A stretch of DNA of 64,000 nucleotides from Anolis sagrei (GCF_037176765.1 NC_090034.1:93236500-93300499); one strand, 5' to 3'. Counted from the first letter of the stretch, positions 1 through 11,806 are shown. The notes: generated from the sequence alone by a model not told the origin. Made by a program: numbers and translations.

Positions 1-61
1 TGGAGAGTGGTTCCTGGTCAAGTTATCCCTGGCCAACAAAAGGTTGGGAACCACTGCTATA

Positions 62-148
62 TATGTAAGCCACCTTGAGTCCCCTCTGGGGTTGAGAAGG
101 GCAGAGTATAAATATGGTAAATAAATAAATAAATAAATAAATAAATAT
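62..148 (+). repeat. LINE 3' tail with (TAAA)n
   Basis: This is the 3' end of an L2/CR1-type LINE: the recurrent lizard tail motif (cttgagtcccc, then gagaagggcagagtataaat) followed by a TAAA microsatellite. The same tail recurs near 9780, 45870 and 60660. Family assignment is by resemblance only. Confidence 0.7.
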
Positions 149-900
149 CCAAACAGTGTTTCTAAATGCTCAACTGAAGTCTTAAATGACAACATTGTAT
201 TAAAATTTGGTGGTTTAAGGAAATCATCAAGGGGAGGATGGATTTTTTTATTGAAGAGGCCAGTGCCCTCATGCCCCACCTCCACCCTGCATTGCTAAAA
301 TCTCTGCTCCCATCATAACCAACTTTCCTTCCAGTGAATGGAAGTCAGCAAAGGCTGGTGGTTTTTCATCTACACACAGTTGTGCTCTTCTTCTGTGAGA
401 GGGAAGTGAGTGATAAATATGTTGTAACCTCACGTTTCCTCACACCAGTTGTTGCAGCATTGTGATTTTGCAAAGTGAGGATGGGGCAGGGATTATTTAG
501 GTTCCTTTGCCTTCCTCTTGCACTCATTTTACAACGCATTGGGACAGCAGCTCTTCAAGACATGCTTAACTCAGAATCAGCCTACATTGTGGTACAGAAG
601 ACATTCTGAAGCAGCGTGTGGTGAGCAAACATTATGTGCCAGCGATGCCACAGAAAGTTGGGATGTTTCGGATTTGTCTGTATCTCATAGAAGCTCCTTT
701 CTCTGTCCTCTTGGTTTCTATAGGAGGGCAGGCTATGAGGGAAAGGCAGGGACCAATTTGTGCTGCAGCATGCACCCATATCCACATCACAATGCATTGT
801 GGTGTGCTAGATAGGACATCGTGTCATGTCTAGTCGATCTGTTCAGTTGGAAGTTGGTCTGGAAGTTGGAGGGAGAGGACTGGAGTTTGGGGACTGTCAA
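149..900. other. Unassigned intergenic DNA
   Basis: No gene or clear repeat was recognised here. Short open frames between 518 and 833 overlap on both strands, lack any domain signature and look like chance. Confidence 0.5.
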
Positions 901-912
901 GAGACGTTAAGG

Positions 913-1047
913 CAGTGGTTCTCAACCTGTGGGTCCCCAGATGTTTTGGCCTTCAGCTCTCAGAAATCCCAGCAGCTGGTAAATTGGCTAGGATTTCTGG
1001 GAGTTGTAGGCCAAAAGACCGGGAAGCCCAGAGATTGAGAACCACTG
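913..1047. mobile_element. hAT-type palindromic MITE
   Basis: The element begins CAGTGGTTCTCAACC and ends with the complement, GAGAACCACTG; its two halves are inverted copies. It is flanked by an 8-bp duplication (cgttaagg / ccttaagg, 7 of 8 matching), the hAT hallmark. Related copies lie at 4465 and 9180. Confidence 0.85.
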
Positions 1048-1164
1048 CCTTAAGGGCTATAAATATGAAATTTGGAGGCACTTGTGGCCCATAGTCCTAA
1101 CCGTACCCACCTTACTTTATAATACAATGCAGCATTATATGCTTTAATGCTGAAACCTAGCATC

Positions 1165-1977
1165 CTGTAATGGTTTGAGTATTGGACAGTGACTTTGGAG
1201 ATGAGTGACAAGTGCAAGATACTCCACTTAGGCAATAAAAATGAAATGCAAAGATACAGAATGGGGGATGCATGGCCTGAGAGCAGTACATGTGAAAAAG
1301 ATCTTCGAGTGCTTATAGACAACAAGTTAAACATGAGCCAACCATGTGATGCGGCAGCAAAAAAAAGCCAATGGGATTTTGACTTGCATAAATAGGTGTA
1401 TAGTGTCTAGATCCAGGGAAGTCATGCTACCCCTCTATTCTGCCTCGGTTAGACCACACCTGGAATACTGTGTCCGGTTATGGGCACCACAATTGAAGGG
1501 AGACATGTTTACAAGATGGAATGTGTCCAGAGGAGGGCGACTAAAATGATCAAGGGTCTGGACAACAAGGCCTATGAGGATGGCTTAAATAACTGGGCAT
1601 GTTTAGCATGCAGAAGAGAAGGCTGAGAGGAGACATGATAGCCATGTATAAATATGTGAGGGGAAATCATAGGGAGGAGGAAGCAAGCTTGTTTTCTGCT
1701 GCCCTGGAGACTAGGACGCAGAACAATGGCTTCAAACTACAGGAAAGGAGATTCCACCTGAACATTAGGAAGAACTTTCTGACTATGATAACTGTTCAGC
1801 AGTGGAACTCTCTGTCCCAGAGTGTGGTGGAGGCTCCTTCTTTGGAGGCTTTTAAACAGAGGCTGGATGGCCATCTGTCGGGGGTGCTTTGAATGCGGTT
1901 TTCCTGCTTCTTGGCTGGGGGTTGGACTGGGTATCCCATGACGTCTCTTCCAACTCTATGATTCTATTATTCTATGA
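1165..1977 (+). mobile_element. CR1 LINE, 3' part of ORF2 and 3' end
   Basis: Broken frames carry the C-terminal CR1 reverse-transcriptase protein signature (SRSREVMLPLYSASVRPHLEYC, split here as SRSREVMLPLYSAS then VRPHLEYC; later KRRLRGDMIAMYKYVRG). The element ends in the CR1 tandem motif attctat/gattctat at about 1950-1977. The 5' end is truncated and frameshifts separate the pieces, so it is a dead copy. Confidence 0.9.
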
Positions 1978-2815
1978 GTGTTCAATTCTCCACTTGGCTG
2001 TGGAAACCCTCTAAGAGGCTCCTGGAAACCCGTCTATTAACAGAGTTGGAATATGGCTCCCCTTAGGAGTTTAGAATACATTTCCTATCAGCCCAAGCCA
2101 AAGTGGTTAATTATAAGAGATTATCTGAGATGGAGAACCACATCTTGTTTTAATGAGTATCTTCTTTCCAGTTTATCTTCAATACAGTCATGTCAGCAAA
2201 ATTGAATTAGCAGCTATTGCATTGTCAATGGACATTTCAGTGCCTTCAAGGACAAATATATAAACCCGCCTCACTTTCTTCTCCCCTTTGGCACATATAC
2301 TGACATTGAGGGAATATGGTCCCACCGCACAAGCGTGGCCACTGAAGAGTCCATTTCGAACGGATACTCTGTGTTTGTGGAACAGAAGCCACCCTTTGTG
2401 CCACAACAGGAAGTTGTGGTTTCTTCTAAATTCATGGTTGTTGATAGTTTCTCAACCACTTTAGAACATCAGCCACAATAATATGGAAGCATCAGCTTTA
2501 AGACATCAGATACAGGTATGGAGGAGCATAGGGGAAAGGATGCAATCAGAACAGATGCCTTAAGAGAAATATTGATCAGCATATTCTCAGCATGAACTGT
2601 GACATGGAAAGCATTTCAAGATATCTAGTGGTGTGTTTTACATCAGCTATTAGTAGTTATACAGTAAGATACCCCTCCTAGCAATATCTGTGGGGGATAC
2701 ATTGTACTGGAGAATGAAGAGATTCCTAAAGAAGTATCATCTCTGGACATTTTTTTGGTCTTTCAGCTCAACTCTACAGGAAGCTGACCATAATGTTACA
2801 TGCAGGACATAGCAA
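1978..2815. other. Unassigned intergenic DNA
   Basis: No host gene or classifiable repeat was recognised. Short antisense frames at 2188-2459 have no family signature. Confidence 0.45.
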
Positions 2816-2825
2816 ATATCTAGAG

Positions 2826-4454
2826 CAGTGGGTTGCTGTGAGGTTTCTTTTTTTTTGGGGGGGGGGGGTGTATGGCCATATCCCAGTAGCATTCTGTCCT
2901 GACATTTCACCATCTGTAGTAGGCATCTTTAGAGGTCTGTTGGAGGTGAGGCAAGTGGAATATATATCTGTGGAATGTCCAGAGTGGGAGAAAGAACCCT
3001 TGTCTGTCTAAAGCAAGTATGAATGTTGCAATTAGCAGCTTGAATAGCATTGAGTAGCCATAGAGGTAGCCTGGCTGTTGTTGCCTTAAGGCACCCTCTG
3101 TTTGGGAGGTGTTAACTGGCAATTTGATTCTTTTCTGTCTGGAGTTCTTCTGTTTTCCTTATTACTCTCTTGATTCTGGTGCTTCTTAATACTGGTAACC
3201 AGATTTTGTTTATTTTCATGGTTTCCTCCTTTCTGATGAAGTTGTCCACATGCTTGTGGATTTCAATGGCTTCTCTGTGGAATTGACATTATGGCTGTCA
3301 GAGTGGTCCAGCATTTCTGTGTTTTCAAATAGCATTCTGTGTCCAGGTTGGTTCATCAATTGCTCTGCTGTAGCTGACCTCTCTGGTTGAATTATTCTGC
3401 AGTGCCTTTCATGTTCTTTGATTTGTGTCTGGCCATTGCTGCATTTGGTGGCCCCTATATAAACTTGTCCACAGCTGCATTGTATACGATAGACTCCTGC
3501 AGAAGTGAGAGGATCTCTGTTGACCTTTGCTGAATGTAGCATTTGTTGAATTTTCTTGGTGGGTCTGTAGATAGTTTGTAGGTTGTGTTTCTTCATCAGC
3601 TTCCCTATGCGGTCAGTGGTTCCCTTGATGTATGGCAAGAACACGTTTCCTCTGGGCAGATTTTTGTCTTTATTCTCATGGCTTGTTCTTGGTCTTGGTG
3701 CTCTTCTGATGTCGGTCATCGAATATCCATTGGTCTGTAGAGCCCAGTTTAGGTGATTCAGTTCACCTTGGAAGAGATGGGATTCACAAATCCTGTTTGC
3801 ATGGTCTACCAAGGTTTTTATTGCACTTCTCTTTTTGACCTGGGTGATGGTTGGTGTTTTTATGTAGGTGTGCATAGGTTTTCTGTAAACTGTGTGGCCC
3901 CATTGTTGATTTGGTTTGTGGATGACTAGGACATCTAGAAATGGTAGCTTTCCTTTGTTTTCTTTTCCCATGGTACCTTGGATGTTTGGGTGGATGTTGT
4001 GGTCCAGGAACTTGTTTAGTTCTTCTGCTCTATGACCCCAAATGGTGATGGTGTCATCCATATCTGAACTAAATAATGGGCTTTTTTTGGTACTGTTTCC
4101 AGGGCTTGTCTCTCAAAGTGTTCCATGTAGAAATTTGCTATGACAGGACTAAGAGGGTTCTCCATGGCTTCTCCAGCTTTCTGTTCATAGAATTCATTGT
4201 GCCACTGGAAATAGCTTGTGATGAGACAGTGTGGAAACAGAGCTGTAATGTTTTCTGGGAAATTCCAGTTGATGAGTGCAATGGCATCTATATAGAGAAC
4301 TTGGTGAATAGAGACACCACATCGAAGCTGAAAAGTTTGTCATTGACGTTGAGTTTGAGATTGCTGGTTTTTTCTATGGAGTGGGCTGATATAGTGTGTA
4401 GTCAGCTCAATATGGGTTTGTAGTTGTGCGGCCAGAAGTTTTGCCAAATCGTAT
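2826..4454 (-). mobile_element. Penelope-like element, 5'-truncated
   Basis: On the minus strand a frame at 3216-4061 (281 aa) covers the end of a Penelope reverse transcriptase and a GIY-YIG endonuclease (GVYRIQCSCGQVYIG, about residues 186-200). RT sequence continues upstream to about 4445 in a shifted frame. The 3' end (about 2826-2915) carries a degenerate copy of the hammerhead-bearing repeat seen elsewhere in the window. The sequence atatctagag lies at 2816-2825 and again at about 4455-4464, consistent with a target duplication of roughly 10 bp. It is broken by frameshifts and 5' truncation. Confidence 0.8.
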
Positions 4455-4464
4455 ATATCTAGAG

Positions 4465-4600
4465 CAGTGTTACTCAAAGTCTGCTCCTCCGGGTTTTTTT
4501 GGACTTCAGCTCCCAGAAATCCCAGCCAGTTTACCAGCTGTTAAGAATTTAGAAAGCTAAAGTCCAAAACATCTGGAGAAGCACAGTTTGAGAAACTCTG
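4465..4600. mobile_element. hAT-type palindromic MITE
   Basis: Inverted ends CAGTGTTACTCAAAG and CTTTGAGTAACACTG-like; flanking octamers atctagag and gtctagag match at 7 of 8. Same family as 913-1047. The PLE at 2826-4454 abuts its left flank. Confidence 0.75.
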
Positions 4601-4801
4601 GTCTAGAGAGACCATTTTTCTCCAGGTGTGGGTAAGTTCAAAGGGTCTTAATATATACATATTCTTAACTAGGGTCCCACGAGAAATGCCCTTGTGTTGT
4701 GGGATGGCTTCCATGGGACTCCCATGGAGCTCCGTTTCCGGAGTGCATGGAAATGGATCCCTACCCCCATCTGATGAGGTCCTAACTGAGAAAAAAGAAG
4801 C

Positions 4802-5010
4802 TTCTGATATAAGCTTTTGAGAACAGCATTTCATCAGATGCATGAAAATGCATGAAAATGTTTAGCATACACTTTAATGGAGTCCAGTCTGGTCCACTTC
4901 AAACATTGCAGGGAATAAAACTTCACTCCATGCACCTGACAAGATGGAATGGACTCCACAAAAGCTTATGCTAGAATTTTCTTTTTCTCAATTAATTTAG
5001 AAGGGTGCTA
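4802..5010. mobile_element. Degenerate PLE ends in inverted arrangement
   Basis: An inverted pair of 'aagcttatat / aagcttatgct' modules resembles the turtle/bird PLE 3' end that contains a CTGATGA...GAAAGCTTATG hammerhead-like segment. The left module (minus strand, 4802-4845) and right module (about 4938-5010) face opposite ways. Strongly diverged; assignment by resemblance. Confidence 0.4.
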
Positions 5011-5617
5011 CTTGTTGTTACCATTTGCCATCAAGCTGACTTTAACTTATACAACCCTAGACAAGAGAGACCCCGCAAGGACCCTAGTCAACTGCCCTGC
5101 TCCAATTTTGCAGTCTTTGCAACATAGTTTCCTTGATAGAGTCAATGCATCTATGTTTCTTTTCCCCTACTGCGTTCCACTCATGACATGGCAAAGCACA
5201 ACACACTCAGTTTAGTTGATACAAAATTTCCTGGGGCCCATCACATGGCATAGGGCCACTTCCAGTAGGGCTCTGTGTTGAAAGCATGCTGGGAGGAAGA
5301 ATTCAGGACATGAGTGACTCATTCTGACTTATTACTCAGGTAAGCCGGGGAGAGCATGGGGGGAAGCCAGGCAGAAACGGTTCCTCCATGTGATGGGGAA
5401 GGAGTCAATGTGAGTGATGTAAGCCATGTGGGGCAGGGAGCAATTGTTTCCTCCACTGCCACACAGATTCTCCCACTGTTACTCAGCTGCAGACCCTCAA
5501 TGTGATGAGGTCCTAAGTCTGAGAACCCCCAGAATGGTATGTTTGTAAAATGATATTAGGAGATATGCAAGGGTTGAAAAAAATGGGTACTGAATTTGTC
5601 TGGGTTTCTCTTTGCAG
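5011..5617. other. Upstream flank and intron end of receptor gene 1
   Basis: No coding sequence was recognised. The interval ends in a good splice acceptor, with a pyrimidine-rich run into tttgcag and AG at 5616-5617. This implies that receptor gene 1 has at least one non-coding 5' exon upstream, which I could not place. Confidence 0.5.
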
Positions 5618-5622
5618 ATACC

Positions 5623-6612
5623 ATGAATGCCTCATGTACACCCTTCAATACTACTGCCGTGGAAGATGCCATGCGCCACATTGGCATAGTAACTAATGTG
5701 GTCATCCTGATTCTGGGAGTCTCTGGCAATGGGCTAGTGATGTGGGTCATCGTTATGCGGGAGAAGCGGAAAACCTTCACTTCCATCTGTTATTTCAACC
5801 TGGCTGTTGCAGACTTCCTCTTCTCTCTCGGCCGTATTCCTGCCCTGGTCCAGGAAATCATGTACTCCTGCTGGCCATTTGGCCTTGCCTTATGCAAGTT
5901 ACATGCTTTTGCCCGCTACCTCACTGTCTTTTCCAGTGTCTTCATCCTCACTGTCATAAGTGTCTACCGGTGCTTATTGATAGCACGACCTGTCTGGGCC
6001 CGAAACCATCGGGGGCCTCACTGTCAAGCCCTGATGTGCATTGGAGCATGGATCTTAGCTTTGGCCTTCAGCATTCCCTATCTGGTAGTCCGTCATACTG
6101 TAGAAAGCAATGGAGGCACCTACTGTGTCTATCAGAAAGTTCTCAAGAAATCTACGGAACTGCCCTTGAGGCTGAGCAGGTTCTTTGGGGGATTTCTTGT
6201 GCCTTTTATCATCATTTCTTCAGCCTACTTGGTTCTAGTTTTCAAGCTCCGTGGGCGACGCTGGGAAGGCTCCCACCGAACTTTCGCTCTAGTAGCCATC
6301 ATTGTTGCATTCTTCTTCATCTGTTGGCTACCCCACCACATCTTTGTACTTATCAGTACAATGCCATTCCCCAAGGAGCAATGGGGAATTGGGCTCAAGT
6401 TGACAAATGCTCTGGCATACCTCCACAGCTGTGTCAACCCAGTGCTATACTGTTTTGTGGGTTATTTTCGGGTAAGAGGTCTTCGCCGCCAGACCTCCTT
6501 CTTGGGTCTTTTCCGGAAGGCACTAACTGAAGAGGATGAAGGATCTGTTGCAGCAGAAGCGTCACGGAGTCTTAATCAAAAGACTTCAGGACCAAAAGAA
6601 AGTTGGACTTGA
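5623..6612 (+). CDS. Chemoattractant-type GPCR 1 (FPR/CMKLR/PTGDR2-like), with YRC motif
   Basis: A 329-aa class A seven-transmembrane receptor at the plasma membrane. ATG 5623 is chosen because the splice acceptor AG at 5616-5617 lies 5 bases upstream; the open frame reaches further back only through intron. Visible: N-glycosylation sites N2-A-S and N9-T-T; GNG in TM1 (35-37); LAVAD in TM2 (60-64); disulphide pair C91 and C168; CWLP in TM6 (234-237); NPVLY in TM7 (272-276). ARPVWARNHR after TM3 is typical of the formyl-peptide/chemerin receptor group. The DRC motif usual in this family is YRC here (115-117), so the acidic residue at position 3.49 is lost while the rest is intact. The ligand is unknown and orthology to a named mammalian gene is unresolved. 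Candidate poly(A) signals lie at 7324 and 7469. Confidence 0.9.
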   Translation: MNASCTPFNTTAVEDAMRHIGIVTNVVILILGVSGNGLVMWVIVMREKRKTFTSICYFNLAVADFLFSLGRIPALVQEIMYSCWPFGLALCKLHAFARYLTVFSSVFILTVISVYRCLLIARPVWARNHRGPHCQALMCIGAWILALAFSIPYLVVRHTVESNGGTYCVYQKVLKKSTELPLRLSRFFGGFLVPFIIISSAYLVLVFKLRGRRWEGSHRTFALVAIIVAFFFICWLPHHIFVLISTMPFPKEQWGIGLKLTNALAYLHSCVNPVLYCFVGYFRVRGLRRQTSFLGLFRKALTEEDEGSVAAEASRSLNQKTSGPKESWT

Positions 6613-8185
6613 GTGTTGCAATTTTACATGTTCATAAAAGAAAGAATATCTGACTTGGACTATGGACCTATAACTTTGTTCATGTTCAGCGTGGTTACAC
6701 CAAATTTTAGGATACTATTGATCAAAGTGACTTCCATGTGCTAACTTTTGCCATCCAACCATTGGCCACTCCTTCTCTTCTGAGAACCATATTGACACGT
6801 GTCCAGAGATATAGGTTGTGTGCGAAGGAAGCCAGAGAAAGACATTGGACCTTCTCAGATGCTTCAGTGTTAATGGAGTGAAAGGATTCTGGATACCAAC
6901 AGTGCTCTGCCTCCTGAGCTCTGGCATTTGTTCATTTGTCCAGTCCCAGTCTGAGGCTGACATTTACAGCCTTATCACACGGGGCAAAATAAGCGTCCTA
7001 GGACACTTCTGCTCCAGTTCACCAATGGATCCCAACATTGCTCATCATATGATGTTGGGGTGGCTTCTGGTGGGGCTCCATTGGTAAATTGGGAAGGCAG
7101 CATGGTAGGAGGCTGTTGCCACCAATACGAGAACATTGCAGTGTTCCATAAGGAACAATGGGGTTGCTCTGGGCATCAAGTGTGCACTGATGCTTTCCCA
7201 CGTGAGATGGGGAAGTGTCAGCAGCTGGCTGGAGTGCCAGGATTGCCCCACTGCCACCCTGATTTGCTACAGAATCACAACGCTGATAAGACTGCATGTG
7301 ATGAGATCCTAAATCTCCTAGCTAATAAAATGTATACTGAGATTCTATTCAATGCTTTTTATGAACCATGGTAGCAGCTGCCACTTGATTTTGTTCTTCC
7401 CCCACCCTCAAGAAATGACTTCCCTTTTCCCCAGCAATTAGTTCAATGCTATTTTCTGACAGTTTGGAAATAAATATATTCCTTCAATTCTAAGACACCA
7501 TCAATTCTATGCATACTAATTTCAGTACCACCAACAAAGCCCTGTTTTGTTTTTATGTTTGTACTGAATGGAGAGCTCATCAATAAATACAGTATTACTT
7601 TGGGTAACAAGAAGATGGGTTAAATAGTTGATCAGTTCATTCCTAATCCAACACAGTTCCCAGATACATCCAGTAATAAAGCAAAGAAAAAGATAAACCA
7701 AATACATATTGTTTATGAAGTTTGAAAGCAAGTTTTCTATTGAGATTGTTTTTCCCTTGGAGAACATCCAACCAAGATGTTTACTTGCCTTCTAGACTAA
7801 TGCAGCCCAAGCAAAGCTTTTATTATTAGCTTTTGCTTTGCATATCTACCTCTCAGCTACAATTCGTCTACAGAATCTCAATCTTAATTCTGCATAGAGA
7901 ATAATTAACATTTTGGAAATTACTTTCAAGGGGATCAGATTCTGACAAAGTGGAAAGTTTACATTTCAATATTCAAATCCTTTGACAATAGGACTGTCTT
8001 ATGGGTCTTCAATATGTTTGGAAATCTGAAAATCCAGAAGGGTCAATGAATACGTATAACATTGCTTGGTAGGTTTAACCAAACTGCTGCAGGTTTAGAG
8101 TAAGAGAGATATAGATCTGGGGAAGAATCACGCCTACCACTTATTTGCTAGATTAGGAATCATCACTTTGGTTTACTATTTTTGC
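6613..8185 (+). other. 3' UTR and flank of receptor gene 1
   Basis: No further coding sequence. AATAAA occurs at 7324-7329 and 7469-7474, so the 3' UTR may extend about 0.7-0.9 kb. The interval 6980-7320 contains a repeat-like segment with inverted short motifs around catatgatg, family not identified. The rest is unassigned. Confidence 0.45.
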
Positions 8186-8337
8186 TGTTCCATGCAGTCA
8201 TGCGGCCACATGACCTTGGAGGTGTCTACGGACAACGCTGGCTCTTCAGCTTATAAATGGAGATGAGCACCAACCTCCAGAGTTGGACAGAACTGGACTT
8301 AATGTCAGGGGGAAACCTTTACTTTTACTACTATACT
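8186..8337 (+). mobile_element. Sauria-type SINE, 3' part
   Basis: Contains the diagnostic 3' half: ccatgcagtcatg, atggagatgagcacc, then ggacttaatgtcagg and the 'cctttac' tail shared with BovB LINEs. The tRNA-like 5' part is absent. Confidence 0.8.
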
Positions 8338-8401
8338 TAATCATGAGTTGCAATTAAGGCCTCAATACTATAGGTCTTTGCTTCAGACTAAGTTTTCTTG
8401 T

Positions 8402-8572
8402 GGTGCATCTACATTGCAGAATTGATGCAGTTTGACACCACTTTAATTGCAATTGCTCAGTGCAATGAATCTTGAGATTTGTAGTCTTGTGGGACAACAG
8501 CACGCTTTGGCAGAGAAAGCTAAAGACCTTGTAAAACTTCAGATCCCGGGATTCCATAGCATTGCATCATGG
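8402..8572. mobile_element. Short palindromic MITE
   Basis: Begins with a 'catctacattgcaga...tgcagtttgacacc' module and ends with its rough inverted counterpart (gggattccatagcattg). Related copies are at 13282, 47949, 53270 and 57012. Probably a DNA-transposon MITE; superfamily not fixed. Confidence 0.5.
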
Positions 8573-8574
8573 CT

Positions 8575-8803
8575 GCTGAAGCCCCCAATGGCACAATGGG
8601 TTAAACTCTTGTGCAAGCAGAACTGAAAACTGACAGGTTGGAGGTTTGAATCCAGGAAGAGCATGGATGAGCCCCCTCTGTCACAAGGGTGGCAAAACAT
8701 AGAAACATCCGGGCATGCTCTGGGAAACATCCTTGCAGATGGCCAATTCTCTCACACCAGAAGCGACTTGCAGTTTCTCAAGACACTCAGGATAACGAAA
8801 AAA
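8575..8803 (+). mobile_element. tRNA-derived lizard SINE (second family)
   Basis: The 5' part resembles tRNA promoter boxes (aatggcacaatgggttaaac, then ggttggaggtttgaatcc). The 3' end is agaagcgacttgcagtttct with an A-rich tail. The same family occurs at 12866, 13441, 46556 and 46806. Confidence 0.8.
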
Positions 8804-8824
8804 ATCTTGGCTGTTAAAGTGGAG

Positions 8825-9535
8825 TCAAGATACATTCGATCAAGGGAAGTAATAATACTAATTTATTCTATTGTGGTCAGACCTCACCCGGAATACTGTG
8901 TCCTATTCTGGGCACCACCATTCAAGGGTATTGACAAGATGGAACATGTCCAGAGAAGGACTACCAAAACATTAAAGTTTTGGAAGCCATACCCTATGAG
9001 GAATGGCATAGGGAACTGGGTATGTTAATCCTGGAAAAGATAAGTTTAGGAAGGGACAAGATAGCCAAGTTTAAATATTTGAAAAAAAAATGTCATATTG
9101 TGGAGCTTGATTTTTTGGTGCTCCATAGACAAACCACAACTATAAGATCCAAATTTTAGGAAAGAGATTCCTCCTAAACCAGTGGTTCTCAACCTGTGGG
9201 TCCCCCAGATGTTTTGGCTTTCAACTCCCAAAAGTCCTAACAGCTGGTAAACTGGCTGGGATTTCTGGGAGTTGTAGGCCAAAACACTTGGGGACCCACA
9301 GGTTGAGAACAACTATCCTAAACATTAGGAAAAACCTCTTGATGTTAAAAGTTATTCAATTATGAAATAGGCTGCCTGGGAGCATTGTAAAGTCTCCTTC
9401 TCCAGAGGTTTTAAACAGCCATTGTATTGCCATCTCTCAGGGTACTTTAGTTGTGTTTTTCTACATGACAGGGGGTTGGACTAGACTGCCCTTTTTGTCT
9501 CTTCCAATTTTATAATTCTGTGATTCTATTCTTCT
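8825..9535 (+). mobile_element. CR1 LINE 3' fragment, split by a hAT MITE
   Basis: Diverged CR1 ORF2 C-terminal coding remains ([21 protein letters not shown], in part) and the tattctgtgattctat end at about 9510-9530. A hAT MITE at 9180-9315 interrupts it. Confidence 0.8.
9180..9315. mobile_element. hAT-type palindromic MITE nested in CR1
   Basis: CAGTGGTTCTCAACCTG start with an inverted counterpart at the end, and a perfect 8-bp target duplication tcctaaac (9172-9179 and 9316-9323). It inserted after the CR1 copy. Confidence 0.9.
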
Positions 9536-9862
9536 TAGCCAAATAATATCAGATCAGGGTCTTCTCAGTCCCTTGCTTCCTATCTTTGATCGCTACCCTG
9601 CTCAGTGGGACAGAGTTCTGTTGATACCCTTTTTGTCCTATAATACTGTTGGACAAACTGATTGGACAATGTTTTTAACAGGAGACCCTAATGTTAATGT
9701 TTTTTACTGGTTTTGTTATGTTTTTATTACTCTATTGTTTTTATTGTATTGAATTTTTATTTTATGGTCTTGGCACCAATTGTAAACCGCCCCGAGTCGC
9801 ATGTGGGCTGAGCAGGGTGGTATATAAATATAGTAAATAAATAATAATAAATAATTTTTCCC
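9536..9862 (+). mobile_element. L2-like LINE 3' end
   Basis: The 3' tail at 9774-9862 (taaaccgccccgagtcgca, then tatataaatatagtaaata) has the usual A/T-rich end. The upstream 240 bases resemble untranslated LINE 3' sequence of the same class. Confidence 0.6.
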
Positions 9863-10439
9863 AGAAAAGCTAGAAAGTGGGAAGAGACCATGGGCACCAA
9901 GCTTGTGAAGACTCAAAAGTCTTTGGGGAACTAGACTGCTAGAACCACTAGATTCTGCCCAACTTTGCTCACCCTGCACGGCTCTGGAGAAATTATCATC
10001 ATTGGCCTAGGAGACCAACAAAATTCCAGCTATTATGTGGTTAATTCATCTCAGACTGTGAGGGGACTTCGCAGGTTGTTGCTATGGGCAGATGGAGCTC
10101 ATTGTTTGATTTCATTTTCTCTTAGCCATCTGTATTCAGAGAGGTTCGTATTTCAGAGCCCCAGATTCTAAAGGTCACTATCTTATCTTCTCAAGACTGT
10201 CTCAAACCTATGTAAACAATACATGGTCTAGACAGCCGTTTTCTAATAAACACATATATTCTATTCCTCTTCAGACGCCTTTGTCCTTTCCTTTCTCTTA
10301 TCTGTATTAAGAGGTACAATTACTGTACAACGAGCGCCACCTACGCATTGCCCAGGTATGTTTCTGATTAGGGATGAAACAAATATTGGAAAATACTTGA
10401 AACATTGTACAAATTATTGTCAAGGGCCAAAGAAGACCC

Positions 10440-11560
10440 CAATGAGAATAATCTTGTTTATTTATTTACAATATTTATAGCCCGCCTTTCTCAGCCATAT
10501 GGAGACTCAAGGCGGGTTACAGGCTGGCATAATTCCATGCTATAGATTCACAAAAGAGACTAACTTTTCTGCTTAAGAAAAACAATGGCAGAGGCCCAAC
10601 CAGACTGACTGGTCTCCAATAGAAGAATATATTCAGAGAAAATACAATATCGACTTAACTACTTAACTTACCAAGAGGGAAAGGACAAAACCAATATTGA
10701 ATAAGAGTATACAGACAACATGATAAAGAAGATGAACGGAAGTCAAGAATTCAATTTTTTCCTTTTTTCTTCTTATTTTTTTTTTTTCGTTTTCTTTTCT
10801 CCTGGCTTTTGGTGTATCATTCACAATAAAAATTATAACATATGTGCAGAAAAGAGCAATTAAAAACAATCAACATAATAATATAAAATAATATAAAAAC
10901 ATATATAAAAGCCAATACAACAATACAATAAAACATGTAATATCTGGAGTCATAGTGTTAAAATCAATTTCCAGTAACATCATCTAGCCAATTCGAGTTC
11001 ATCATTCATAGTTTCATGTTATCTATTCTACTGTATTCTCAAAAGCTTGCTCAAAGAGCCAAGTTTTCACCTTCTTTCGGAAAGTCAGGAGGAAGGAAGC
11101 TGATCTAATATCCCTGGAGAGTGAGTTCCATAGCCTAGAGGTCACCACTGAGAAGGCCCTGTCCCTCTTCCCCGCCAATTGTGCAGGGCCTCCCCAGAAG
11201 ATCTGAAGCTTCTAGATTGGTTCATAGAAGGAGATATGTTCGGACAGGTAAGCTGGGCCGGAACCGTTTAAGGCTTTATAGGCTTTATAGGCTAAAGCCA
11301 GCACTTTGAATTGTTCCCAGTAGCAAATTGGCAGCCAGTGGAGTTGGCGCAACAGAGGAGTTGTATGCTCCCTGAGTGCCGCTCCCCTTAGTAACCGCCT
11401 GTTGGACCATTTGAAGCTTCCGAATAGTCTTCAAAGGCAACCCCCAAATAGAGTGCATTGCAGTAGTCTATACAGGATGTAACCAGAGCATGGCCCACCA
11501 TGGCCAAGTCAGACTTCCCAAGGTACGGGAACAAGAAACTTTACAGTTTATTTTGTGCAG
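10440..11560 (-). mobile_element. L2-like LINE 3' half, inverted
   Basis: Reading the minus strand, decayed coding sequence at about 11050-11500 matches the C-terminus of the 286-aa LINE frame at 29818-30678 (RDRAFSVV, LWNSL, KTWLFEQAF-type motifs). It is followed by 3' UTR ending at a Tttatttattta tail at about 10450. Dead, many disruptions. Confidence 0.75.
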
Positions 11561-11661
11561 ACTTTTTGGACTTCAGTTTCCTGAATCTCCTGGCCAACTC
11601 TGTGGACACAACCCAACATCCTCTTCAATACTTGAGAGATTAAAAACCAAACCAACAACAG

Positions 11662-11806
11662 ACCTCACAACCTCTGAGGATGCCTGCCATAAATGCAGGT
11701 GAAACATCACAAAAGAATGCTTCTAGAACATGGCCATATAGGCCAAAAAACCTACAAACAACCCCGTGATTCCAGCCATGAAAGCCTTTGACAATACAAT
11801 GAAGCC
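11662..11806 (+). mobile_element. PLE 3' end with degenerate hammerhead
   Basis: Starts acctcacaacctctgagg, contains a CTGAGGA core at 11674-11680, a tgcctgc/gcaggt stem and GAAAC, then runs to the family's end motif gacaatacaa. In this copy the cleavage triplet is ATC in a CATC context. 5' truncated; same family as 19136 and 44411. Confidence 0.75.

Noticed and set aside
5596-5622. Nine extra N-terminal codons of receptor gene 1
   Set aside because: They begin at TTG and cross the splice acceptor.
5742-6530. 262-aa plus-strand frame
   Set aside because: Shifted-frame shadow of receptor gene 1.
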